From: JAAYVZ01 sp035384965
GTDB lineage: Bacteria > Acidobacteriota > Thermoanaerobaculia > Thermoanaerobaculales > Thermoanaerobaculaceae
NCBI GenBank assembly: GCA_035384965.1
Contig: DAOOJE010000017.1
Coordinates: forward strand, 13,835-77,834
Direction of reading: 5' to 3'
DNA length: 64,000 bases
In this document: positions 1-7,271 of the stretch, one piece after another
How the letters are laid out: each line of letters starts with the position of its first letter
How positions within the stretch are numbered: the stretch's first letter is position 1
Notes under the pieces: generated by a model
What the model was told of the DNA's origin: nothing
What the model saw: only the letters and a program-made list of their open reading frames with translations
Databases searched by the model: none
Translations under genes and position numbers: made by a program

Positions 1-19
1 TCGCCCCTCCTTTCGCGGC

Positions 20-32
20 GCCCCGGCGGGGC
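20..32. terminator. Weak GC hairpin beyond the yceH-like stop
   Basis: A 5-bp GCCCC/GGGGC stem with a 3-nt loop lies about 20 nt past the stop of the minus-strand YceH-like gene. There is no U-tract on either side. It may end that transcript, but in DNA this GC-rich such a short stem could be chance. Confidence 0.2.
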
Positions 33-53
33 AGGCCGCCGTGCGCGCTCCCG

Positions 54-683
54 TCAGCTCCCCAGGCGCGACAGCAGCGCCTCGAGCCGTTCTTCCATGG
101 CCTGCACGCGCGCCTCGAGGCCGGCCACGCGCTCGGCCAGCCCGCCGCTCGCGATGCGCGGCGGCGCGGCGGGCGCCGCAAGCTCAGGCGGCTCGCCCAG
201 CAGGTGCGCCCAGCGTGACTCCTTTTGGCCGGGGGCCCGCGGCAGCTCGACGACCAGCGGCTCGGGGCCCGCCGCCAGCCGGCGCAGCACCGCCTCCACG
301 TCTGCGAGGCTGCCGAAGGCATGCATTCGCTCGCACCGCCCGCGCAGCTCGCCGGGGGTCTCGGGCCCGCGCAGCAGCAGCTCGGTGATGACCGCCCTGG
401 CTGGCGGGTCGAGTTCCCACGAGCGGTCGGCGTTGTGCTCCCAGCGCTCCGCCCGCGCACCCTCCACCGGCCACACCAGCACCTCGGCGCGCAGCCGCTC
501 GAGCGCCGCGCGCACGTCGTCGGCCGAGAGTTCCATCACCGGGTCGCGGTTGGACTTCTGGTTGCATGCGGCGACGAGGGCGTTGAGCGTGAGCGGGTAG
601 TACTCGGGAGTGGTCTGCTGCTTTTCGAGCAGGCTCCCCATGACACGCAGCTCCACGGGATCGAGCGGACGCGGCGGGCGCAT
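54..683 (-). CDS. YceH-family (DUF480) winged-helix protein
   Basis: This 209-residue protein matches the YceH/DUF480 family. It opens with the typical LDPVELRVMGSLLEKQ stretch, followed by TPEYYPLTLNAL and the CNQKSNRDP motif. The family folds as tandem winged helices; its cellular role is unknown, with DNA binding only presumed. The C-terminal 40 residues form a short coiled coil (VAGLEARVQAMEERLEALL), as in other members. I start at the ATG at 683 rather than the upstream ATG at 740, because family homology begins there. A TATCAT hexamer ends 6 nt upstream of that ATG, so the transcript may be leaderless. The upstream extension would run through heptad repeats. Confidence 0.88.
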   Translation of the reverse strand: MRPPRPLDPVELRVMGSLLEKQQTTPEYYPLTLNALVAACNQKSNRDPVMELSADDVRAALERLRAEVLVWPVEGARAERWEHNADRSWELDPPARAVITELLLRGPETPGELRGRCERMHAFGSLADVEAVLRRLAAGPEPLVVELPRAPGQKESRWAHLLGEPPELAAPAAPPRIASGGLAERVAGLEARVQAMEERLEALLSRLGS

Positions 684-689
684 GCCTCG

Positions 690-695
690 ATGATA
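690..695 (-). promoter_or_regulatory. -10 hexamer TATCAT before the yceH-like gene
   Basis: On the minus strand TATCAT ends exactly 6 nt before the ATG. That would place +1 on the start codon. The -35 region is not clear; TTGCCT lies at a 15-nt spacing inside the heptad repeats. Confidence 0.45.
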
Positions 696-696
696 C

Positions 697-724
697 AGGC
701 AAGAGGCGCCAGGCAACAGGCAAT
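697..724. repeat. Four tandem AGGCNNN heptads
   Basis: The heptads AGGCAAG, AGGCGCC, AGGCAAC and AGGCAAT follow each other without a gap between the yceH-like start and the end of the SDR gene. The same unit recurs at 14600-14627 (inverted) and 41830-41850. They resemble the short tandem heptanucleotide repeats of cyanobacteria in architecture, not in sequence. Confidence 0.7.
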
Positions 725-726
725 CG

Positions 727-1506
727 CTAGCGGGTGGCAAGCAGGCGGAGGGCGAGACCGGGTGCCAGGCGGGCGAGCCAGGCGCCGAGGCGGCCGTGCA
801 CGGTGAGCACGACTTCCTGGCGCCGGCGGAGCATCGCCCGGACGATCTTGCGGGCCGCTTTTTCCACCGGCATCACGAGCCAGGCGGGGGCCGGGTCGGG
901 CCCGATCTTCCCGTCCTCGCCGCGGCGGCGAAACTCGCTTTCCACGTACCCCGGCGAGACCAGCACGACGCCCACCCCGTCGCGCCGCAGCTCCCCCCAC
1001 AACGCCTGGGCAATGGCGCGCACCGCCGCCTTGCTGGCGCAGTACGGTCCCCGGCCCGGCACTCCCAGGTAGCCGGCCACGCTGCCGAGGATCGCGATCA
1101 CGCCGCGCGTCGCTCGCAAATCCTCGACCGTCGCGCCCACGGTTCGCACCACGCCGAAGACGTTGGTCTCGAACTGCCTTCGGAACCCCTGGGCCCCGAC
1201 CTCGGCGACCCGCCCGAGCACCCCGAACCCGGCGTTGGCCACGACCAGCGAGATCGGCCCGAACTCCTCGCGCACCCGCCGGACGGCGCGCTCGATGTCG
1301 CCTTCGCGGGCCACGTCACACTCCACGGCCACCGCCTTCCCGCTCCGCGAGCGGATCCTTGCTGCCAGCTCCTCGAGCCGGTCTAGCCGGCGCGCCAGCA
1401 GCCCCACGGCGGCGCCGCGGGCAGCCATCTCCAGCGCCACCGCCGCCCCGATTCCCGACGACGCCCCGGTCACCAGCGCCACGCCCCCCTTGCATCTATC
1501 GCTCAC
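727..1506 (-). CDS. Short-chain dehydrogenase/reductase (SDR)
   Basis: This is a 259-residue classical SDR, the usual family length. The NAD(P)-binding motif TGASSGIG lies near residues 14-21, the NAG motif near 90, the catalytic Ser region around ILGSVAGY, and the YxxxK pair in YCASKAA. The SPGYV motif follows. The arginine-rich start of the second strand (LLARRLDRLEEL) suggests NADP preference. The substrate cannot be read from the sequence. The start is a GTG at 1506 with TAGGCT ending 7 nt upstream on the minus strand and no Shine-Dalgarno, consistent with a leaderless or near-leaderless message. Confidence 0.9.
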   Translation of the reverse strand: MSDRCKGGVALVTGASSGIGAAVALEMAARGAAVGLLARRLDRLEELAARIRSRSGKAVAVECDVAREGDIERAVRRVREEFGPISLVVANAGFGVLGRVAEVGAQGFRRQFETNVFGVVRTVGATVEDLRATRGVIAILGSVAGYLGVPGRGPYCASKAAVRAIAQALWGELRRDGVGVVLVSPGYVESEFRRRGEDGKIGPDPAPAWLVMPVEKAARKIVRAMLRRRQEVVLTVHGRLGAWLARLAPGLALRLLATR

Positions 1507-1513
1507 GGCCGAC

Positions 1514-1519
1514 AGCCTA
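1514..1519 (-). promoter_or_regulatory. -10 hexamer TAGGCT before the SDR gene
   Basis: The hexamer ends 7 nt before the GTG start of the SDR gene on the minus strand. No -35 match was seen at 16-18 nt. Confidence 0.3.
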
Positions 1520-1615
1520 CACTGGCCGGCTGCGAACCTCCAACTCGCGCCGCACCGCTAAGCCAGACCCGGTATCGGTAACGACCGCTGCCGAAACTCT
1601 CTCTGTTCCATGTGC

Positions 1616-1690
1616 TAGAATTCACTACATGCGGCTTTGTGTGGGGCGCTCGCGAGGTTGTTGGGGTCGAGCCTCCCCACCGTAGGTGGG
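1616..1690 (+). promoter_or_regulatory. Candidate promoter and leader hairpin of the hydrogenase cluster
   Basis: TAGAAT at 1616-1621 is a good -10 match about 90 nt before the first cluster gene. The -35 region is poor. The leader carries a 6-bp hairpin (CCCACC, loop GTA, GGTGGG) at 1676-1690, upstream of the GGGGAGA ribosome-binding site at 1701-1707. Confidence 0.4.
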
Positions 1691-1712
1691 AAGTTCTTTC
1701 GGGGAGAATCGG

Positions 1713-2417
1713 ATGCCACTTCGAGGCAGCCTGGCAGAAATCAACGTATGGGACCTGCTGCACCTGCTTCGTACGTCAGGTGGGACCGGCGAGCTGATCG
1801 TGGCTACCCTCGACATGGACGCGCGGCTTCACTTCGACGACGGCAAGCTGGTGGCCGCCGCATCCCGGTACGGCGAGGGGTCGGAGGTACTGCGGGCGGT
1901 GCTGGCTTGGCAAGATGGCGAGTTCGAGTTCCGACGGGTCACAGAGCCACCACTCAGGCCTGACCCCGGGCTCGACGCCACACTCCTCACGATGGCGGTG
2001 GCGGCTTCTCGCCCATGGTTCGGAGACAACGGTCGCGACCGGCACCCCCGGCCGCTCGCGCAAGTGAGGTTGGATGACCCCCGCGGCCAGGACCTGGCAT
2101 GGTTCGTCGAGTCCCATCCCTTCCTCGAGCATGCCTGCCTCCTCGACGCCGAGGGCCACATCCGCGCCCAGTCGTCCACCAACATCGTCCGGGCGGAAGA
2201 GGTTCGCGCACTGGCGACGATTCTCGCCAGCCATTCCCGAGACTACCCGCGCCCGCGCCCCCGTCGCCTGATCGTCGAGGATGAGGCCGGAATCGTTGTT
2301 CTCACCCGCCTCACGGACGACTCCACCCTGCTGCTCCTGGCTGACGCGAAGACGACTGCGGGGGCCGTGTGCTCCGCTGCCTCCCGTTTCGTTGCGAGGC
2401 TGGAAGGAGAATCATGA
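1713..2417 (+). CDS. DUF4388 + roadblock-like two-domain protein
   Basis: The 234-residue protein has two parts. Residues 1 to about 85 match the DUF4388 (PatA N-terminal-like) domain. They start with LRGSLAEINVWDLLHLL and include an effector-like strand (ELIVATLDMDARLHFDDGKL). The C-terminal half, from about residue 110, looks like a roadblock/LC7 fold, with a strand-helix-strand pattern ending in TLLLLADAKTTAGAVCSAA. DUF4388 is common in myxobacterial and acidobacterial signalling proteins; roadblock domains usually regulate Ras-like GTPases. I start at ATG 1713 because GGGGAGA lies 5 nt upstream; the ATG at 1686 has no such site. It heads the hydrogenase cluster, so a regulatory or scaffolding role is inferred. 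Confidence 0.75.
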   Translation: MPLRGSLAEINVWDLLHLLRTSGGTGELIVATLDMDARLHFDDGKLVAAASRYGEGSEVLRAVLAWQDGEFEFRRVTEPPLRPDPGLDATLLTMAVAASRPWFGDNGRDRHPRPLAQVRLDDPRGQDLAWFVESHPFLEHACLLDAEGHIRAQSSTNIVRAEEVRALATILASHSRDYPRPRPRRLIVEDEAGIVVLTRLTDDSTLLLLADAKTTAGAVCSAASRFVARLEGES

Positions 2418-2524
2418 CAGCTTTCTTCGGCTCGTGTGCCGTGTCCGTCGCAACCGACAAACCCCATGAGGACAACCAGAAAGAAGGAGGTATGGTGCCG
2501 TGGCCAGCCTGCGCGAGGTACTGA
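2414..2524 (+). CDS. Possible 36-residue ORF coupling two roadblock genes
   Basis: An ATG overlaps the preceding stop codon as ATGA and has AAGGAGA a few bases upstream, so initiation signals are good. The ORF ends 25 nt inside the next gene. The peptide shows no recognisable motif. It may be a leader that couples translation of the two roadblock genes, or a chance ORF. I did not find a family for it. Confidence 0.3.
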   Translation: MTAFFGSCAVSVATDKPHEDNQKEGGMVPWPACARY

Positions 2525-2856
2525 GCGACTTGATCAAGGTAGAGGGGGTGAAAACCGCAGTCGTCGTGGGACGAGACGGCTTCGTCATCGACGGAGTCTC
2601 CCGCAGCACCACCCTGGACACCGAAGCTCTGGGTGCCGTCATTTCGACCGGCATAGGCTCGTCCGAGGTGATGGGCAGCGAGCTCGGGGTCGGCGAGATG
2701 ACCCAGGGGCTCCTGGAGTTCAAGGGCGGCCTCATCGTCATGGGCCTGGTGGGGCGCGACGCCATCGTCTCGCTGGTGGCAGACGTCGGCGCCAACCTGG
2801 GCAACGTCAGGTACCAGCTCAAAAAGCGCGTGCCCGACCTCGAGAAGGCGCTGTAG
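2500..2856 (+). CDS. Roadblock/LC7 domain protein
   Basis: A single-domain roadblock/LC7 protein of 118 residues, the usual size. It shows the family pattern: an N-terminal helix, the strand TAVVVGRDGFVIDG, a long central helix (TEALGAVISTGIGSSEVMGSEL), and the strand GGLIVMGLVGRDAIVSLVAD. Such proteins dimerise and act on small GTPases (MglB on MglA, for example), but no such GTPase is encoded nearby. The start is a GTG with AGGAGG at 2485-2490. It is the second of three roadblock-type proteins in the hydrogenase cluster. A 261-nt gap with no gene follows before the next ORF. Confidence 0.85.
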   Translation: MASLREVLSDLIKVEGVKTAVVVGRDGFVIDGVSRSTTLDTEALGAVISTGIGSSEVMGSELGVGEMTQGLLEFKGGLIVMGLVGRDAIVSLVADVGANLGNVRYQLKKRVPDLEKAL

Positions 2857-3117
2857 ATCCGGACACCGTGGGCACGACAACAATGATGCTTTCGCTTGTG
2901 CGTGCAACGCCAGCATCTTGCGGCTCGCAACTTTCACATCTCGGTTTTGCACCTGAGAGTCGCGCGAAATCGCTCTTTCACCCGAATACCCTCATTCAAC
3001 GTTCAACGGCACGTCATCTTCGCCGCCCAGCGCCGTGTCGGCGCCCTCCCCTGACGGCGAACGGCCTCGGGGCCCGGCGTCGTGCGCCGGCTCCGATCCA
3101 ACGAGGGAGGTGTCACC

Positions 3118-3606
3118 ATGGAACCTGAGTTGGCCAGATTACAGGCCGCGGCCTACTTCATAGGTGCCCTTGCCCACGGCGCCGAGAAGAACCTCGGCAA
3201 GGGATGCAACTCCGTCTGCAACCTCGCGGGCAAGAAGTTCGGCCTCGAGGCCGTGAAGGACGCGCCCCAGACCTCGGACCCGATCGAGGCCGTGGCTTTG
3301 CTTCGCCAGGCCCTCAAGGCACACGGTTTGGTGTGGGACTTCGAGCCGTTTGCTGGCGAGCGCAGCGAGCTTGTTAGCGTCGAGGGAAGCAAGAAGAAGT
3401 TGCGCCTTGTCTTCCGAACCTGCATGGTGCGCAACGCACTGTTTTGCTACGCCCACGAGCAGAAGCAGTCACTCTGCTACATGGCGCACGGTGTGTTCGC
3501 GGGAGCAATGGAGAAGATCATGCCCAACACCCGCGTGCACCTGGACATCATTCAGGCCGGGCCCAACGCTTGCTTGAAAGAGATAACTTGGGAGGAGGCG
3601 TCATGA
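3118..3606 (+). CDS. V4R-like domain protein of the hydrogenase cluster
   Basis: The 162-residue protein has a C-terminal part (about residues 100-158) with the layout of a V4R domain: a cysteine (C120), the helix YMAHGVFAGAMEKIM, then a strand ending in AGPNACLKEI with C152. V4R domains bind small hydrophobic or tetrapyrrole ligands in other proteins. The N-terminal half holds C30 and C34 (CNSVC), a possible metal or cofactor site. The same C-terminal layout recurs in the ferredoxin fusion at 5954-6670, so the two may partner. I start at ATG 3118, which follows GGGAGG. The stop overlaps the hydrogenase small-subunit start by ATGA. The family assignment is from pattern only. Confidence 0.65.
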   Translation: MEPELARLQAAAYFIGALAHGAEKNLGKGCNSVCNLAGKKFGLEAVKDAPQTSDPIEAVALLRQALKAHGLVWDFEPFAGERSELVSVEGSKKKLRLVFRTCMVRNALFCYAHEQKQSLCYMAHGVFAGAMEKIMPNTRVHLDIIQAGPNACLKEITWEEAS

Positions 3607-4550
3607 AAGCCAGAATCTCGACTGAGTGGCTTTCTGGCTGCTCCGGCTGCCACGTGGCCGTTGTCGACCTCCACGAAAAGCTCGTCAACCTCATGGAGGA
3701 CGTGGAGTTCGTGCGCGTTCCCGTGCTCATGGACGAGAAGGGCTACCCCGAGGCCGAGGTAGGGCTGGTCGAGGGTGCGATCCGCAGCGAGCACGATCGA
3801 GAGGCGGCCGTACACATGCGTCAGAGCGTGAAGACGCTCGTTGCCTTCGGCAGCTGCGCAGCATGGGGCGGTCCTTCCGGCCTCGGATGGCTGCACGACA
3901 GGAAGAGCGTGGTCGAAACCGTCTACGCGAGCGGTCCCACCAACACCCCGGGCCAGACACCCGACGGGGATGTCCCGGCACTCGAAGAAGGTGTGGTGCC
4001 GCTCGACGAGGTCGTGGAGGTGGACTTTTATTTGCCGGGGTGCCCGCCGCACCCCTACTACATTGCCGCCGGGCTGCGGGCGCTCCTCGGCGGCTCCGCC
4101 CCGCCCCTGCAGGCCCGCAAGGTCTGCACCGATTGCGACCGCAAGATGCGCAAGCGCCCAGGTGCGCAGTTTCGCCCCGGGGCCATCTCTGGGCCTGATG
4201 ACGAGCTGTGTTTCCTGAGCCAAGGCGTGGTCTGTCTCGGCTCGGTCACGATCAACCGTTGCCAGGCCCCCTGCCCCGCCAGCGGCATTGCCTGCACCGG
4301 TTGCGGCGGCCCCTCGGCTGACCTCATCCGCGAGCCGCACCTGGATCTCCGTACGATGGTCGCCAAGCGGATGCAGATGCTCACCGACATCCCGGCCGAG
4401 ACCATCACCAAGTACGTCCAGGACAATGCCAAGACGTTCTACGCCTACGCTGCGGCCTCTCCGGCCGTGTACCGCAAGCCCACCGTGGAGCTGCGCGAGT
4501 GGGCAGGCGACGCCGCCCCCCCTTCGGCGACCGCCGGGAAGGAGGGATAG
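3603..4550 (+). CDS. [NiFe]-hydrogenase small subunit, group 3-like
   Basis: The 315-residue protein carries the proximal [4Fe-4S] ligands of hydrogenase small subunits: C13 and C16 (SGCSGC), C85 (FGSC) and C147 (LPGCPP). The N-terminal half reads like HoxY of NAD-linked (group 3d) enzymes, including LVEGAI and the GSCAAWG region. Unlike the short HoxY, it continues with eight further cysteines at 175, 178, 203, 211, 220, 224, 231 and 234, the two-cluster C-terminal domain of Mvh/Frh-type subunits. No Tat signal is present, so the enzyme is cytoplasmic. The ATG at 3603 overlaps the preceding stop. The large-subunit gene follows after 3 nt. Confidence 0.92.
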   Translation: MKARISTEWLSGCSGCHVAVVDLHEKLVNLMEDVEFVRVPVLMDEKGYPEAEVGLVEGAIRSEHDREAAVHMRQSVKTLVAFGSCAAWGGPSGLGWLHDRKSVVETVYASGPTNTPGQTPDGDVPALEEGVVPLDEVVEVDFYLPGCPPHPYYIAAGLRALLGGSAPPLQARKVCTDCDRKMRKRPGAQFRPGAISGPDDELCFLSQGVVCLGSVTINRCQAPCPASGIACTGCGGPSADLIREPHLDLRTMVAKRMQMLTDIPAETITKYVQDNAKTFYAYAAASPAVYRKPTVELREWAGDAAPPSATAGKEG

Positions 4551-4553
4551 CTT

Positions 4554-5957
4554 ATGGCACAACGCCTCGTCGTTGACCCCGTCACCCGCATCGAGGGCCA
4601 CGCCCGCATCGTGCTGGACCTCGATGCCAGCGGGCAGGTGGAGCGTGGGCGCCTGCACGTCCTCGAGATCCGGGGGATGGAAAAGCTGCTGCAGGGTTCC
4701 GAGCTCTTCAAGATGCCGCAGATCACCGGCCGCATCTGTGGCGTGTGCCCGGCCGCCCACCACATGGCTTCGGTGACCGCCATCGAGCAAGGGCTGGGCA
4801 TCACGCCTCCAGCTGCTGCCCAGCTCCTTCGCGCGTTGCTGTACGCAGGGCACGTCCTGCATTCCCACGCGCTCTCGACCTTTGTCCTTGCCGGACCTGA
4901 CCTGCTGCTCGGCATCGGCGCTCCTCCAGAAAAGCGCAACATCTTCGCGCTCCTTGGCCTCGACCCCGAACTCGGCAAGAAGGCTCTGCGCCTGCGCAGC
5001 ATCGGTCAGCGTACCGTCGAGATCATCGGCGGGCGTGGCGTTCACCCGGTGACGGCCATCCCAGGTGGGATGTCGTTCCGTCCCTCCGCCGACAAGCTCA
5101 AGGTGATCCAGGACTGGGGCAACGAGGCTCTCGGCTTGCTGGGCGAACTGGTGGCACGAGTCCAGGACAAGCTCGACACGCTGGAAGTGCTGCGCGAAGC
5201 CATGACGTTGCCGTTCCCCGCTGTGGCCCTCTCAAAGGGAGGCGAGCACACCTATCTCGGCGGCGACCTGACCGTGGGCGACGCCACTGGCGCCAGGCTC
5301 CGCTCCATTCGCCAGGCCGACTATGCGACCCTCCTCCTCGAGCGTGTCGTTCCGAGCTCCTACATGAAGTCCGTGGTCTTTCGCGAGCCGGCTGGTGCCC
5401 CCTACTTCGTCGGTCCGCTGGCCCGTCTCAACCTGGCCACAACGATGCCCACACCCAAAGCAAACGAGGCGCTGGCGCGCTTCAAGTCACGGGAGGGCAG
5501 CCGCACCTCGGCGCTCGACTTCGTCGAGGCCAGGCTCGTCGAGATGCTGGGGTGCGCCGAAGCGCTGGCGGCGCTCCCACAAGGAATTGACGATGGCCCT
5601 ACCAGCATCGAGGCCAACCCGAAGGCCGGGCAGTACGTCGGCATCGTCGAGTCGGCGCGCGGCATCCTCGTGCACGACTACATGGCCGACGAGCAGGGCA
5701 AGGTCCAGAAGGTGAACCTCATCGTTGCAACACAGAACAACTATGAGGCAATGGATACCGCCATTACCGGCGTGGCCCGCCAGCTTTTCCCCAAGCAGGA
5801 CCAGGGATTGCTGCTCAACGGCGTGGAATTCGCCTTGCGCTGCTTCGACCCCTGCCTGTCTTGCGCCACGCACGCCGCCGGGCAAATGCCGCTCGAGGTC
5901 GAACTCTACCAGGGGGGCGCACTCGTGGGGGTCATCTCGCGGAGGAGTCAGTCATGA
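4554..5957 (+). CDS. [NiFe]-hydrogenase large subunit, group 3-like
   Basis: The 467-residue catalytic subunit binds the NiFe(CN)2CO site. The first CxxC pair is C62/C65 in RICGVC and the second is C434/C437 in DPCLSCATH. The N-terminus DPVTRIEGHARI is typical. A 27-residue tail follows H440 and should be removed by the maturation protease encoded two genes downstream. Overall length and the tail (AAGQMPLEVEL) resemble HoxH of group 3d. An AAGGAGGG site precedes ATG 4554. The stop overlaps the ferredoxin-fusion start by ATGA. No diaphorase (HoxEFU), Hdr or Frh-beta gene is nearby, so the electron partner is not evident apart from the ferredoxin fusion. Confidence 0.95.
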   Translation: MAQRLVVDPVTRIEGHARIVLDLDASGQVERGRLHVLEIRGMEKLLQGSELFKMPQITGRICGVCPAAHHMASVTAIEQGLGITPPAAAQLLRALLYAGHVLHSHALSTFVLAGPDLLLGIGAPPEKRNIFALLGLDPELGKKALRLRSIGQRTVEIIGGRGVHPVTAIPGGMSFRPSADKLKVIQDWGNEALGLLGELVARVQDKLDTLEVLREAMTLPFPAVALSKGGEHTYLGGDLTVGDATGARLRSIRQADYATLLLERVVPSSYMKSVVFREPAGAPYFVGPLARLNLATTMPTPKANEALARFKSREGSRTSALDFVEARLVEMLGCAEALAALPQGIDDGPTSIEANPKAGQYVGIVESARGILVHDYMADEQGKVQKVNLIVATQNNYEAMDTAITGVARQLFPKQDQGLLLNGVEFALRCFDPCLSCATHAAGQMPLEVELYQGGALVGVISRRSQS

Positions 5958-6670
5958 TCAACATCGCCATCGACGAGAAGGCGTGTGTGGGTTGCGGTCT
6001 CTGCGTCGACACGTGCGTTCCGGGGGTCTTCAAGCTCGACGAGACCAAAGCCGTACCCGAGGTGGTCAAGCCGAAGGAGTGCTTCGGATGCCTGGCCTGT
6101 AGCGAGATTTGCCCGGCCGACGCCATTGCTCACGAGGGTGTGCCGCTTCAGGACTGCTTCTACCACGATCCGTACGCGCTCAAGGTGGCGTCGCGCCTTG
6201 CCGCCGGACAGGCGCACGCGCCGGTCGTGCTCACCGACAAGGCGCAGCTTGCCGCCGCTGCGCGCGACATCGGGGTGCGGCTGCTTTCGGTGGCGGCCAT
6301 CTTCAAGCAGACGCTCGGGGCGGGCCTTCCTGCCGTTGGTACGCTTGCAGGGCGCACGCTGGCTGGCCAGCTCCCCCGCTACCAGCAGCCCAGGACGCAA
6401 GCCGAGGTGCTGGCGCTTGCGAAGGCACAGTTTGCCCCCGCCTGGGACCTCCAGTTCGAGGTGGCAGGCGATGCCATGACCGTCACGGTGGGAGCGTGCT
6501 TCGTCCGCGACGTCTGTTTGCATGAGGGCATCCCTCTCGGCCAGGAACTGTGCGTGCTGTTTTACAACTACCTGGCGGGGTACCTTTCGCGCATGGCCGG
6601 GATGAAGCCCCGCCTCATGCAGGCGGACCGGGGCAACGAGCGCTGCACCTACCAAGTAAGACTGCAGTGA
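5954..6670 (+). CDS. 2x[4Fe-4S] ferredoxin fused to a V4R-like domain
   Basis: The 238-residue protein starts with a two-cluster ferredoxin: C11, C14, C17, C21 and C43, C46, C49, C53. A linker follows. The C-terminal about 90 residues show the V4R-like layout (C-x-LFYNYLAGYLSRM, then ADRGNERCTYQV), parallel to the protein at 3118-3606. It is the best candidate for electron transfer to or from the hydrogenase, since no other redox partner is encoded here. ATG 5954 overlaps the large-subunit stop. I know of no characterised protein with this exact fusion. The ferredoxin part is certain; the V4R-like call rests on pattern. Confidence 0.82.
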   Translation: MINIAIDEKACVGCGLCVDTCVPGVFKLDETKAVPEVVKPKECFGCLACSEICPADAIAHEGVPLQDCFYHDPYALKVASRLAAGQAHAPVVLTDKAQLAAAARDIGVRLLSVAAIFKQTLGAGLPAVGTLAGRTLAGQLPRYQQPRTQAEVLALAKAQFAPAWDLQFEVAGDAMTVTVGACFVRDVCLHEGIPLGQELCVLFYNYLAGYLSRMAGMKPRLMQADRGNERCTYQVRLQ

Positions 6671-6677
6671 GAGGACC

Positions 6678-7241
6678 GTGCTCGAAGACCTCGCCGGGGA
6701 CGAGCTGGGGGGTGCCCACCCGAAAGCGCGCGTCGCGGTGGTGGGCATCGGCAACCCGCTGGCTGGCGACGACGGTGTTGGGCCGGAGGTGGTGAGGGCG
6801 TTGTCGGAAAGCATGGCACCCGATCCACGTGTTCTGCTCGGCGTGCTCGAGGGCGACCTCCTCGAAGTTGCCGACTGGCTGCCGAAGGCGGAGCACTTCC
6901 TGTTCGTGGATGCGGTCGCGGGCGAGCCGCCTGGCGAGATCGTGGTCGGAGCGCCGGCCGTGCGCGCCTGGGCTCCCTCGTTCCATCAGAGCGATCTGGC
7001 GACGACCCTTGAGACGCTGCGGAGGATGGGGGTTGCGGAGCCGTTCCCGACGTGGGCGCTCTGGGGCGTCTCGATCCTGCCGCCGCGAGAGCTCGGGACG
7101 GGGCTGAGCCCTCCTGTGGCAGCGGCAGCAGAACGCCTGCGACTGCGCCTACTGTCCGAGATTGAGAGGATCCTCGGCTGGCCCGGGGGAGTCCAGGCAA
7201 CGCGCCCGGCCACGGCGCCTGCGTCGAGGCAACCTCTGTAG
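6678..7241 (+). CDS. Hydrogenase maturation protease (HoxW/HycI family)
   Basis: The 187-residue protein shows the family signature VGIGNPLAGDDGVGPEV near residues 22-38; an acidic residue there binds nickel in the immature large subunit. A second acidic site (FLFVDAVAG) and a histidine (SFHQSDL) complete the expected metal ligands. It should cleave the C-terminal tail of the large subunit after H440. The start is GTG 6678 with AGAGG just upstream, 7 nt after the ferredoxin gene, so it is co-transcribed. The other Hyp assembly genes (hypABCDEF) are not in the window. Confidence 0.9.
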   Translation: MLEDLAGDELGGAHPKARVAVVGIGNPLAGDDGVGPEVVRALSESMAPDPRVLLGVLEGDLLEVADWLPKAEHFLFVDAVAGEPPGEIVVGAPAVRAWAPSFHQSDLATTLETLRRMGVAEPFPTWALWGVSILPPRELGTGLSPPVAAAAERLRLRLLSEIERILGWPGGVQATRPATAPASRQPL

Positions 7242-7244
7242 AAT
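7239..7244 (+). promoter_or_regulatory. TAGAAT hexamer before the ParA-type gene
   Basis: TAGAAT overlaps the protease stop codon and lies 27 nt before the ParA-type start. It could be the -10 of an internal promoter for the last two cluster genes. No good -35 is present. Confidence 0.3.
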
Positions 7245-7271
7245 GGAACTGTCGATTGAGGGAGGCCGTTC

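Noticed and set aside
2857..3117. Possible sigma-54 promoter or riboswitch in the gap before the V4R-like gene
   Set aside because: No GG-N10-GC pair at the right spacing with flanking consensus, and no conserved riboswitch core could be read.
3552..5045. A 497-residue minus-strand ORF across the hydrogenase genes
   Set aside because: It is the antisense of two genes with intact catalytic motifs and shows no domain of its own.
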